29,429 nucleotides of DNA from an uncultured Candidatus Saccharibacteria bacterium (GTDB lineage Bacteria > Patescibacteriota > Saccharimonadia > Saccharimonadales > Saccharimonadaceae), in assembly GCA_948648655.1 (NCBI GenBank), contig CAPKVJ010000012.1, positions 1-29,429 on the forward strand. Direction: 5' to 3'. Made by a program: the position numbers and the translations under genes. Numbering within the stretch: the first letter of the stretch is position 1; each line of letters starts with the position of its first letter. Shown here one piece after another: positions 1 through 5,780 of this stretch. The notes beneath the pieces are model-generated. The model had not been told where the DNA came from, searched no databases, and saw only the letters and a list, made by a program, of their open reading frames with translations.

Positions 1-383
1 GATTTGTGGCGGTGGTTACACTTATCGGAGTGACAAATATTTTCAATACTATTACCACCAATATAGCCTTGCGCGCCAAAGAATTTGCCATGTTAAAATC
101 CATCGGCATGACGCACGAGGAGTTCAATCGGATGATTCGTCTCGAAAGCCTTATGTATGCTGGCAAGGCATTACTAATTGGATTGCCTATCGGGCTATTG
201 CTTTCGTATGGCTTCTACCAGTCTATCGCAAACTCGGTTGATTTCGGTTTCATCTTCCCGTATCCTGCAATTTTGATTTCGATTATCGCCGTAGCATTGC
301 TAATCAGCGTCATTATGCATTATTCCGTGCGTCAAGTCGAGAAGCAGAATATTATCGAAACCATCCGTTCTGAAAACATCTAG
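1..383 (+). CDS. FtsX-like ABC transporter permease, C-terminal part (5' end outside window)
   Basis: The reading frame is open from the left edge and ends in TAG at 381-383. The visible 126 or so residues contain an FtsX/MacB-type permease end: a membrane segment near the start, the cytosolic stretch with LRAKEFAMLKSIGMT, which is typical of FtsX-family permeases, then two more hydrophobic segments (about residues 50-72 and 80-104) and a short basic tail. Family knowledge: such permeases pair with an ATPase to move or sense lipids and peptides, or to work on the cell wall. A response regulator and a sensor kinase follow 17 bp downstream, the arrangement of BceAB-BceRS-like antimicrobial peptide modules, so a peptide-resistance role is inferred. 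The full length and the partner ATPase cannot be seen. A MacB-like or lipoprotein-export role is the main alternative. Confidence 0.85.
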   Translation, partial: FVAVVTLIGVTNIFNTITTNIALRAKEFAMLKSIGMTHEEFNRMIRLESLMYAGKALLIGLPIGLLLSYGFYQSIANSVDFGFIFPYPAILISIIAVALLISVIMHYSVRQVEKQNIIETIRSENI

Positions 384-387
384 GCGG

Positions 388-400
388 TATAATATATAGT
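388..400 (+). promoter_or_regulatory. -10 box for leaderless response-regulator mRNA
   Basis: TATAAT lies at 388-393 and only 7 nt separate it from the ATG at 401, so transcription should start at or next to the A of the start codon. No Shine-Dalgarno sequence fits. The -35 is weak. Confidence 0.65.
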
Positions 401-1093
401 ATGAATACGCGTATTCTTTTAGTCGAAGATAATCCGCTCACTGCAAAGGGAATTAAATATCTCCTCGAAAGGGAGCAGTACAAGGTCGATCTCGCACCGG
501 ATCTATCCACATTCGATATCGCCTTTTCCGGGCATGAATACGCGTTAATTCTACTGGATATTGCTTTACCTGATGGTGACACCTTCACAAAAGCTAGACT
601 AATTAAAGAGCAAAATCCAGCACAGCCGCTCATCTTTCTTACCGCCAAAGATGACGAATCCGATATTGTACGCGGTTTGGGGCTGGGCGCAGATGATTAT
701 ATTATCAAGCCTTTTCGTAATCGTGAGCTAGTCCTCCGTATTAAAAACCTGCTCTCTCGTCGGTCATCTGGATCAAAAATTAGTAGCTCGGGGCCATATA
801 CTATAGACTGGGAACATCAGGAAATCAGCGTCGCTGGAGAACCGATCGCGCTCACGTCGGTAGAATATAAAATATTCAGCTGCCTTTTCGAGTCGATCGA
901 TCATATCGTTCCGCGCAAACGCCTACTTGACGAAATTTACGATGCTTCCGGCAAAATCGTCAACGACAATACGCTCTCAGTATATTTGAAGCGTCTGCGT
1001 CGGAAACTTGGCCCTGCTGGCTCAATTGAGACATTAAAAGGCATCGGCTACCGATTAGTTAGTAAAACCATGCTGCGTGGAGATAAATCATGA
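401..1093 (+). CDS. OmpR/PhoB-family response regulator
   Basis: A 230-residue two-component response regulator. The receiver domain (about 1-120) has the acidic pair E9/D10, the phospho-acceptor D53 in LLDIALPDG, T81 and K103 in IIKPF. The C-terminal half (about 130-222) is a winged-helix DNA-binding domain with the family features LTSVEYKIF and an end reading LKGIGYRL. It sits 17 bp after the FtsX-like permease gene and overlaps the sensor kinase by 4 nt (ATGA), so regulator and kinase are translationally coupled. A perfect -10 box immediately upstream suggests its own leaderless transcript. It probably controls the adjacent transporter in response to cell-envelope stress; that target is inferred from context only. 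Confidence 0.95.
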   Translation: MNTRILLVEDNPLTAKGIKYLLEREQYKVDLAPDLSTFDIAFSGHEYALILLDIALPDGDTFTKARLIKEQNPAQPLIFLTAKDDESDIVRGLGLGADDYIIKPFRNRELVLRIKNLLSRRSSGSKISSSGPYTIDWEHQEISVAGEPIALTSVEYKIFSCLFESIDHIVPRKRLLDEIYDASGKIVNDNTLSVYLKRLRRKLGPAGSIETLKGIGYRLVSKTMLRGDKS

Positions 1094-2310
1094 AACGAAC
1101 CGTTAGCAAAATTCTTCTCCCGCTCTTGGTATTGCTATGCATAGGGATCACGCTTACTTCTATATTGTGGAGCAACTTTTCTACAGAGTATCGCCTTAAC
1201 TCTAATCTCGATGTCGCATCAGTGATTGGTGCGGTCGTAGCAGCATATCCAGAAGTCGAGACTTCTGATATTATATCTCGTCTGCGCTCTCGTACTAGTA
1301 GCGATGATGTAACTACTGGCGAGGATATCTTGGCGCAATATGGTCTAATGCCGGGTGATTACGCTACTCCATCTTCTGCCGCCATAATCAAAAAGTATCA
1401 TATCATGACGTTAATTGTAATAATCTGCATCGTTAGTGTATTTTGCATCTACTTAATTTGGCTTCGCTACAAACAACAACGCTCAATCCGCCAACTTGTA
1501 GATTACCTCCAGGATATCAGTCGTCACATCTACGATTTACGTCCCGACGACAATGATGAAGATGATTTTTCACTTCTGACTAATGAGTTATATAAGACCG
1601 CCGTTATGCTCAAAGAAACTGCCGAGACTAATCGCCGCCATAGTCTAGCATTAAGCAATACGTTGGCAGATATTTCACATCAATTGCGTACGCCACTGAC
1701 ATCGATTCGGGTTATGGTCGATAATATTTACGATGATCCAGATATGCCTCTAGATGTGCGCCAGGACTTTCTAGCCTCGATCAGTCGTCAAGTGGAAGCG
1801 ATGGCGCAGCATGTCACGACATTGCTCCACCTGGCGCGTTTTGATAATGGTTCGATCAAACTTCAGCCCCAAAAACTACAAGCTGGTGATTTTTTGCGTT
1901 CGGTAGCGGAGCGGCTTGCCGTCCTTGCAGAATTATCTGATGTTGAATTAGAGATTACGGGGGATCTAGATACTACCATTTCTCTAGATGAACACTGGCA
2001 ACGTGAAGCCCTAATCAATATTGTTAAAAATTGTATAGAGCATAGCCCGCGTGGTGGCGTGGTAAAAGTATCAGCCTTGCAATGCCCCTTATATTTTCGC
2101 CTCACTGTCCAAGATCAAGGTATTGGCATGACCGCCAAAGTCCAGCGTCATATTTTTGAACGTTTTTATAAAGCTCCTGGCAGCACAAAGGATGGGATAG
2201 GTATCGGCCTCGCTTTTGCTCGAGCAATTATTGAAGCCGAAAATGGTCAAATTTCCGTTTCATCTACGCCTGGTCAGGGAACGACTTTTACGATAACATA
2301 CTTTTCGTAG
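1090..2310 (+). CDS. Membrane sensor histidine kinase
   Basis: A 406-residue kinase. Transmembrane helices at about 7-29 and 105-125 enclose an external loop of about 75 residues, larger than in intramembrane-sensing BceS kinases. Then come a short linker, the dimerisation domain with the phospho-accepting His at 197 in ISHQLRTPLTSI, and a catalytic ATPase domain with an N-box (NIVKNCIEHSP), G1 (DQGIGM), F-box (IFERFYKA) and G2 (GIGIGLAFARAIIEA). All catalytic motifs look intact. The ATG overlaps the stop of the regulator gene, so the two should be made together. Its likely job is to phosphorylate that regulator in response to an envelope signal. The ligand cannot be read from the sequence. 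Confidence 0.95.
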   Translation: MKRTVSKILLPLLVLLCIGITLTSILWSNFSTEYRLNSNLDVASVIGAVVAAYPEVETSDIISRLRSRTSSDDVTTGEDILAQYGLMPGDYATPSSAAIIKKYHIMTLIVIICIVSVFCIYLIWLRYKQQRSIRQLVDYLQDISRHIYDLRPDDNDEDDFSLLTNELYKTAVMLKETAETNRRHSLALSNTLADISHQLRTPLTSIRVMVDNIYDDPDMPLDVRQDFLASISRQVEAMAQHVTTLLHLARFDNGSIKLQPQKLQAGDFLRSVAERLAVLAELSDVELEITGDLDTTISLDEHWQREALINIVKNCIEHSPRGGVVKVSALQCPLYFRLTVQDQGIGMTAKVQRHIFERFYKAPGSTKDGIGIGLAFARAIIEAENGQISVSSTPGQGTTFTITYFS

Positions 2311-2335
2311 TTTCTCTCCTCCTACTACCTATACT

Positions 2336-2593
2336 CTAACTAGCTAGGCAGCGGAGGGGGAAGCCGAGATAGCGAAACATACTTGATAGGTTAATACCAC
2401 TAGAGTCAAAGCTTAAATAGTGAGCACGATCAGAATTAGAGTTAGATATAGAAGACCAATAGAAACCGTTTTTACCGGAGTCACCGAACGGAGTATATAC
2501 CCACGGCCCCATTTGTATTCGTCTATGAGTAAACCCGCTGCGCACAAAAAGAGTCCCGCACCTATAGTTAGCGCAGGACCTATCGAAGTGCAT
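2336..2593 (-). CDS. Truncated Fib_succ_major (FSMPD) domain fragment
   Basis: 85 residues. From about residue 16 the sequence follows the C-terminal end of the Fibrobacter-succinogenes major paralogous domain: a start like LFVRSGF, then GKNGFYWSSISNSNSD, YLSFDSSGIN and a closing YLGFPLRCLAS. Family members are usually secreted proteins of 200 or more residues with a signal peptide and a WHLP motif, both absent here. The ATG overlaps the stop of the preceding membrane-protein gene (TAATG) and has AAGGAG at a good distance, so it could be translated by coupling. It may be a decayed cassette rather than a working protein: the first 15 residues do not fit the family, and a frameshift there is possible. 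Confidence 0.6.
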   Translation of the reverse strand: MHFDRSCANYRCGTLFVRSGFTHRRIQMGPWVYTPFGDSGKNGFYWSSISNSNSDRAHYLSFDSSGINLSSMFRYLGFPLRCLAS

Positions 2594-2997
2594 TATTTCT
2601 CCTTGAGGATTACAGTCTGATTAGGTTCTTTCGGCAATGGTCGCCACTTCAGTTCCATATTGGTATCAATGAATCTGATCGTAAATTCATATTTTCCTGA
2701 TTCGTCATCCGAAGAATGGAGTGAAGCATTCTGGGCTGAAAAACCCAAAAGGATTGCACAGGCTGCCACGACGAATGCTCGACGCCATCTAACACTGATA
2801 TCAAGCAGGAAAAAATTGATTATGGACATAGCCAACATACCAGCTATATAGAACAAAGGTGGAACATAATGCATTACGGTGGCTGCCCCCATGATTATTA
2901 CATATGGCAGTAAAAGGGCAATTATTAAATTACTTACCGTAGCCTTCATTCTCTCTGTTCTCTCGTGCCTCTTCATTGGATCCATCTCTTTCTTCAT
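2593..2997 (-). CDS. Small integral membrane protein, unknown function
   Basis: 134 residues. A charged N-terminus (about 1-20) is followed by three hydrophobic segments at about 21-44, 46-66 and 72-88, then a roughly 45-residue polar tail that is probably outside the cell. The start is supported by AGGAGG 8 nt upstream of the ATG. The gene has a good promoter (TTGACT, 17 bp, TACAAT at 3144-3172) and a leader of about 140 nt with two perfect palindromes, unusual in this compact window. It overlaps the FSMPD fragment downstream. No family is recognised. Confidence 0.7.
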   Translation of the reverse strand: MKKEMDPMKRHERTERMKATVSNLIIALLLPYVIIMGAATVMHYVPPLFYIAGMLAMSIINFFLLDISVRWRRAFVVAACAILLGFSAQNASLHSSDDESGKYEFTIRFIDTNMELKWRPLPKEPNQTVILKEK

Positions 2998-3058
2998 AAT
3001 CTCTACCTCCTATGTTTTATTTTCTGATTCTTTAAGAAAGAAAATATGCACCACAAAC

Positions 3059-3122
3059 TCTTAAAGTACTTTAAGAAGACGCTTATAAGCGTCTTGATAC
3101 TACTATATGAGTCTGTGACGCT
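3059..3122 (-). promoter_or_regulatory. Structured 5' leader with two perfect palindromes
   Basis: An 18-bp palindrome (3059-3076, centre AGTACT) touches a 20-bp palindrome (3076-3095, centre TTATAA). The arm GACGCT/AGCGTC occurs three times (3078-3083, 3088-3093, 3117-3122), so two alternative hairpins can form in the leader RNA of the membrane-protein gene. This could be an attenuator, a protein-binding leader or a pair of operators. It matches no riboswitch I know. Confidence 0.5.
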
Positions 3123-3143
3123 TAATAATGTTCTTATATCTCC

Positions 3144-3172
3144 ATTGTAGCATACTTTATCAAAAAAGTCAA
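3144..3172 (-). promoter_or_regulatory. Sigma70-type promoter for the 2593-2997 membrane protein
   Basis: On the minus strand TTGACT (3167-3172) and TACAAT (3144-3149) are separated by exactly 17 bp. The predicted start lies near 3137, giving a leader of about 140 nt. Confidence 0.75.
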
Positions 3173-3265
3173 TAGTATTTATGGTTTTTTGAGCAACTTT
3201 GCAATTTTTGGGGCATTTTTTTTGACAGACCTTGTGCGTAATGGGCCGATATATAGTGCCTACGC

Positions 3266-3294
3266 TTGCCCCGAGCGTAAATCTTTGCTATCAT
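3266..3294 (+). promoter_or_regulatory. Promoter of the small transcript at about 3301-3528
   Basis: TTGCCC (3266-3271), a 17-bp spacer and TATCAT (3289-3294). A closer match to the -35 consensus, TTGACA at 3222-3227, has no -10 at a suitable distance. Confidence 0.45.
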
Positions 3295-3310
3295 GAATAA
3301 GGCTATTTGA

Positions 3311-3337
3311 GGGATCAGGTCGAAAACGGCTGATTTC
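3311..3337 (+). ncRNA. Stable hairpin in the leader of the 31-codon ORF
   Basis: 3311-3322 pairs with 3327-3337 around an AAAA loop in an 11-bp stem with one bulged G. The segment CTGAT (3330-3334) can instead pair with ATCAG at 3343-3347, so two mutually exclusive folds exist. It lies between a likely transcription start and a small ORF. Confidence 0.4.
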
Positions 3338-3385
3338 ACTTTATCAGACGATTTCCCCAGTGGCTGTAACTAAACAGGAGATTTG

Positions 3386-3481
3386 ATGCGTATTAAGCGA
3401 AAGCACAATCAAACTCGCCGTGAGCCGATATTCCCACCGGCCGCCTGGCAGGAGTTTATTGAGATCAAGCCGGAATTTTAA
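3386..3481 (+). CDS. 31-residue small protein or leader peptide
   Basis: ATG at 3386 is preceded by CAGGAG at 6 nt spacing, and the frame ends in TAA at 3479-3481. The product has a basic N-terminal half (MRIKRKHNQTRR) and a C-terminal half with PPAAWQEFIEIKPEF. A strong intrinsic terminator begins 12 bp after the stop, and a promoter and hairpin lie upstream, so this looks like a complete mini-transcription unit. The AWQEF segment recalls the end of DUF397 proteins, but the match is too short to assign. It could be a real microprotein or the coding part of a regulatory RNA. Confidence 0.5.
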   Translation: MRIKRKHNQTRREPIFPPAAWQEFIEIKPEF

Positions 3482-3493
3482 TTCCGTACGCAC

Positions 3494-3528
3494 GCTCCAT
3501 TAGAATTAAGCTCTAATGGAGCTTTTTT
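3494..3528 (+). terminator. Intrinsic terminator after the 31-codon ORF
   Basis: A perfect 11-bp stem (GCTCCATTAGA with TCTAATGGAGC), a 7-nt loop and a run of six T. Confidence 0.95.
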
Positions 3529-3540
3529 GTGCCCTATGAG

Positions 3541-3569
3541 TTGGTGATTTGGGATACGTATGTTAGAAT
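3541..3569 (+). promoter_or_regulatory. Promoter of the AI-2E-family permease gene
   Basis: TTGGTG (3541-3546), 17 bp, TAGAAT (3564-3569). It sits directly after the upstream terminator, and the predicted start is just before the Shine-Dalgarno sequence. Confidence 0.55.
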
Positions 3570-3586
3570 AATAGAAAAGGAGGTAT

Positions 3587-4681
3587 ATGGTTAAGACGAT
3601 CGACGTTGACACGAAGACATTTGTCCGATTTTGGTTGGTAATTTTAGGGTTTGTCCTTGCGGCGGTAATAATCTGGCGATCGCTCAATGCATTAATTATC
3701 ATTGGGATCGCTCTATTTTTGACAATTGCGATCCGTCCCCTCGCGCAAAAAATCAATCACCTTACCGCCAAAGACCACCCCACTTCCTCAACAGTAATTG
3801 CTTATGTTTTGCTGATTGGCGCGCTTGGCACTATTATTTCTTTAGTGGGACCGGTTGTAATCGAGCAGACCGTGCAATTTGTCCAGCAATTCCCCAAAAC
3901 CTTTGAACATACGCTAGGGGGATGGGATGGCGTCAATCAGATTGGCCACACTTTTGGTATCGACAATCTCAAAGATGAAGCAATGAAGTCCGTCCAAGAG
4001 TTTTCCAGCCAGTTCATTGGTAATATTGGCAATGTTTTGATGATGGGAGTCGGCACGATGGCCCAAGTTATCACTAATGTAGTGCTTACTATTGTTTTGA
4101 CTCTATTCTTTTCACTTGAGGGTCCTGCTATCGTTGACTCATTTTGGAAAATGTTGGAAGGCAAAAAACATAATAGCTCCGTCAAAGCCACCAAGCATCT
4201 AATCGACCGTATGGTCGGCGTAGTCTCGACCTATATTTCACACCAAGCTATGGTTGCTTTCCTTGATGGCTGTGTTGTGACGATTGCAATACTATTATTA
4301 GCATTTGTCTTTGGAATTTCGGGGAATTTAGCCTTGCCGATGGGGTTGCTGGCGATGGTGTTTTATTTAATTCCTATGTTTGGCCCGATTATAAGTTGTG
4401 GTCTAATCACTCTAGTGCTGCTCTTTAGCTCGCCCGCTGCAGCGATCGTATTTCTTGTATTCTATATTGTCTATGCTCAAATTGAAAATAATATCATCGC
4501 CCCAAAGATACAGGGCAGCGCACTCAATTTGCCAGCGACCATCGTTTTGGTCTCGATAGTTATCGGTATGAATCTCTTCGGACTTTTGGGTGCGATTATT
4601 GCCATACCAATTGCGGGCTGTATCCGAGTCATCATCGAAGAGCTTCCAAATTTACGTAAATCTCGAGGGCTTCTAGACTAA
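3587..4681 (+). CDS. AI-2E family transporter (PerM/YhhT-like permease)
   Basis: 364 residues, the usual size for the AI-2E/PerM family (PF01594). It shows about eight hydrophobic segments in the family pattern: two pairs in the first 100 residues, a long amphipathic region at about 100-155, then a C-terminal block of five helices with conserved-looking stretches such as YLIPMFGPII and QIENNIIAPKIQG. The second is the typical family signature before the last helices. Members export small molecules or ions (autoinducer-2 in TqsA, Na+/H+ exchange in some), so the substrate remains open. The ATG has AAAGGAGG only 3 nt upstream. The gene is a single unit between its own promoter and the tRNA. Confidence 0.92.
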   Translation: MVKTIDVDTKTFVRFWLVILGFVLAAVIIWRSLNALIIIGIALFLTIAIRPLAQKINHLTAKDHPTSSTVIAYVLLIGALGTIISLVGPVVIEQTVQFVQQFPKTFEHTLGGWDGVNQIGHTFGIDNLKDEAMKSVQEFSSQFIGNIGNVLMMGVGTMAQVITNVVLTIVLTLFFSLEGPAIVDSFWKMLEGKKHNSSVKATKHLIDRMVGVVSTYISHQAMVAFLDGCVVTIAILLLAFVFGISGNLALPMGLLAMVFYLIPMFGPIISCGLITLVLLFSSPAAAIVFLVFYIVYAQIENNIIAPKIQGSALNLPATIVLVSIVIGMNLFGLLGAIIAIPIAGCIRVIIEELPNLRKSRGLLD

Positions 4682-4710
4682 TCAGACTAGCAAAACCATA
4701 GTTTATGTGA

Positions 4711-4716
4711 TAAAAT
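4711..4716 (+). promoter_or_regulatory. -10 box upstream of tRNA-Gln
   Basis: TAAAAT lies 12 nt before the mature tRNA 5' end, and TGTG precedes it as a possible extended -10. No clear -35 is seen. Confidence 0.4.
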
Positions 4717-4728
4717 ACCTACAGACGG

Positions 4729-4803
4729 TGGGTCGTCGCCAAGTGGTAAGGCACTGGGTTTTGGTCCCAGCATTCGCAGGTTCGAATCCTGCCGACCCAG
4801 CCA
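4729..4803 (+). tRNA. trnQ: tRNA-Gln (TTG anticodon), CCA encoded
   Basis: A 75-nt cloverleaf. The acceptor stem is TGGGTCG with CGACCCA, the anticodon stem CTGGG/CCCAG encloses a TTTTGGT loop with anticodon TTG at 4761-4763, and the T-arm contains GGTTCGAATCC. The discriminator is G4800 and CCA is encoded at 4801-4803. All stems pair. A second copy of its last 17 nt lies at 4904-4920. Confidence 0.97.
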
Positions 4804-4920
4804 CATGAAATAATCTAGACTTTCTGTCTGGGTTATTTCATGTGATGGATTGTCCAGAATTGGGAGGTTTTAGGTTCGTTATCGAGCGTAGCGAGATTAC
4901 TTTTCCTGCCGACCCAGCCA
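4787..4920 (+). repeat. Direct repeat of the tRNA-Gln 3' end (att-like)
   Basis: The 17-nt sequence TCCTGCCGACCCAGCCA at 4787-4803, the 3' end of the tRNA, is repeated exactly at 4904-4920. A further piece resembling the T-arm start (AGGTTCG, about 4872-4878) precedes the second copy. Duplicated tRNA 3' ends are the usual mark left by tRNA-targeting integrases. Here only about 100 bp without any gene remain between the copies. Confidence 0.7.
4802..4844 (+). terminator. Long hairpin immediately 3' of tRNA-Gln
   Basis: 4802-4820 pairs with 4826-4844 as a continuous 19-bp stem (with G-U pairs near the top) around a 5-nt loop. The stem consumes the CA of the encoded CCA. No T-run follows, so termination is uncertain; a processing signal is equally possible. 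Confidence 0.6.
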
Positions 4921-4945
4921 TGTTTGCACGTCACGTTTGATACAA

Positions 4946-4995
4946 AATAAATAAGGCGTTTGCCCCGATTTATAGGGGTGAACGCCTTATTTATT
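4946..4995. terminator. 21-bp perfect hairpin, probable bidirectional terminator
   Basis: 4946-4966 pairs with 4975-4995 around an 8-nt loop. The GC-rich inner part (GGCGTT with AACGCC, CCCC with GGGG) is flanked by AAT-rich arms, which give a T-rich tract on either strand. The gene-free stretch 4804-5124 otherwise holds the tRNA-proximal hairpin, the tRNA 3' repeat and the promoter at 5055-5083. Confidence 0.6.
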
Positions 4996-5054
4996 GAGTA
5001 GGAGGATAGAAAGCGATGAATATCTTGATTTTTCACCAAAAAGCGTAAATTATA

Positions 5055-5083
5055 TTGACAAATACAACAGTCTATGCTACAAT
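5055..5083 (+). promoter_or_regulatory. Sigma70-type promoter for the 5125 gene
   Basis: TTGACA (5055-5060), 17-bp spacer, TACAAT (5078-5083): one of the best matches in the window. The predicted start is near 5090. Confidence 0.85.
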
Positions 5084-5124
5084 TAAGAGACAGGGTCTAG
5101 ATGCCCTCGAAAGGGGGAATTAAT

Positions 5125-5730
5125 ATGTCTCATGAATCTCGCAACGTGGAAAAGCTCGAGGAGCTTTTCCAATGCTACAAAGACACGCTAGATGAGGCTC
5201 TTGAGGGCGGAGATATACCAGAAATCCCGCCCCAGCACCGCTATCGCTGGCTGACTAGTAGCGCAATGGAAATGTCATTATGGGCCACTGAAGGAGTAGC
5301 CTTTAATGATCTTTGTAATCGCGCCAGCCTCTTTGGTAATTTCGTAGCGCACTACGATAATCATGATGAAGCAAAGGTCGCCGTAGAAAATTATATGGAA
5401 AAAATTTGCGGTGACGAAAACATGCCTCGTTATGTACGACGTGACATTATCAGCTGTGCTACCTGCTGTTTCTCGGCTCCTTGTATCGATGATGTCTATA
5501 ACGCTATAGCAGAGCAATATGGTGATGATGACGAGATTTTTCAAAAAGCAGAAATTTATCTCGCCGCCTCAGCCGAAGAGCGCGCAAAAACCGATAATCT
5601 TGCGCCTGGTATTCTCAAGATTATCAAGCACTACGAACAAGAGAGTCAAAATTATGAATTAAACGTAGATTATTTGCAAGAGCTGCACAAGCTCGCAACT
5701 TCCATCGAATGTGACAAATACGGCATCTAG
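5125..5730 (+). CDS. Hypothetical acidic, Cys-containing protein
   Basis: 201 residues, soluble, no signal peptide or membrane segment. The start MSHESR at 5125 is chosen because GGGGG lies 7 nt upstream; an ATG at 5101 in the same frame has no ribosome binding site. The predicted protein is helical and acidic. Its middle carries a Cys cluster (SCATCCFSAPC), with further single Cys residues elsewhere. The gene stands alone between a strong promoter and a hairpin at 5747-5770, facing tgt. I recognise no family. The Cys cluster could bind metal or form disulfides, but nothing else supports this. Confidence 0.8.
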   Translation: MSHESRNVEKLEELFQCYKDTLDEALEGGDIPEIPPQHRYRWLTSSAMEMSLWATEGVAFNDLCNRASLFGNFVAHYDNHDEAKVAVENYMEKICGDENMPRYVRRDIISCATCCFSAPCIDDVYNAIAEQYGDDDEIFQKAEIYLAASAEERAKTDNLAPGILKIIKHYEQESQNYELNVDYLQELHKLATSIECDKYGI

Positions 5731-5746
5731 ACACCCAAGCACCCAC

Positions 5747-5770
5747 CCCCCGCCAACCAAAGGCGAGGGG
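5747..5770. terminator. GC-rich hairpin at the convergent 5125-gene/tgt junction
   Basis: CCCCCGCC pairs with GGCGAGGGG with one bulged A around a 7-nt loop. It lies in the 50-bp gap between two converging genes. No clear T-run follows on either strand, so termination efficiency is uncertain. Confidence 0.4.
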
Positions 5771-5780
5771 ATTTCCATGC

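Noticed and set aside
2424..2595. Hydrophobic reading frame on the minus strand continuing in phase after the stop of the 2593-2997 membrane protein
   Set aside because: It arises from the out-of-frame reading of the Ser/Asn-rich FSMPD fragment, whose own frame gives a clear family match. There is no start codon with a ribosome binding site for the hydrophobic frame.
3222..3255. TTGACA at 3222 as the main promoter of the mini-transcript
   Set aside because: No -10 hexamer lies at 16-18 bp; the nearest, TATATA, is at 22 bp. TTGCCC-17-TATCAT further down fits better.
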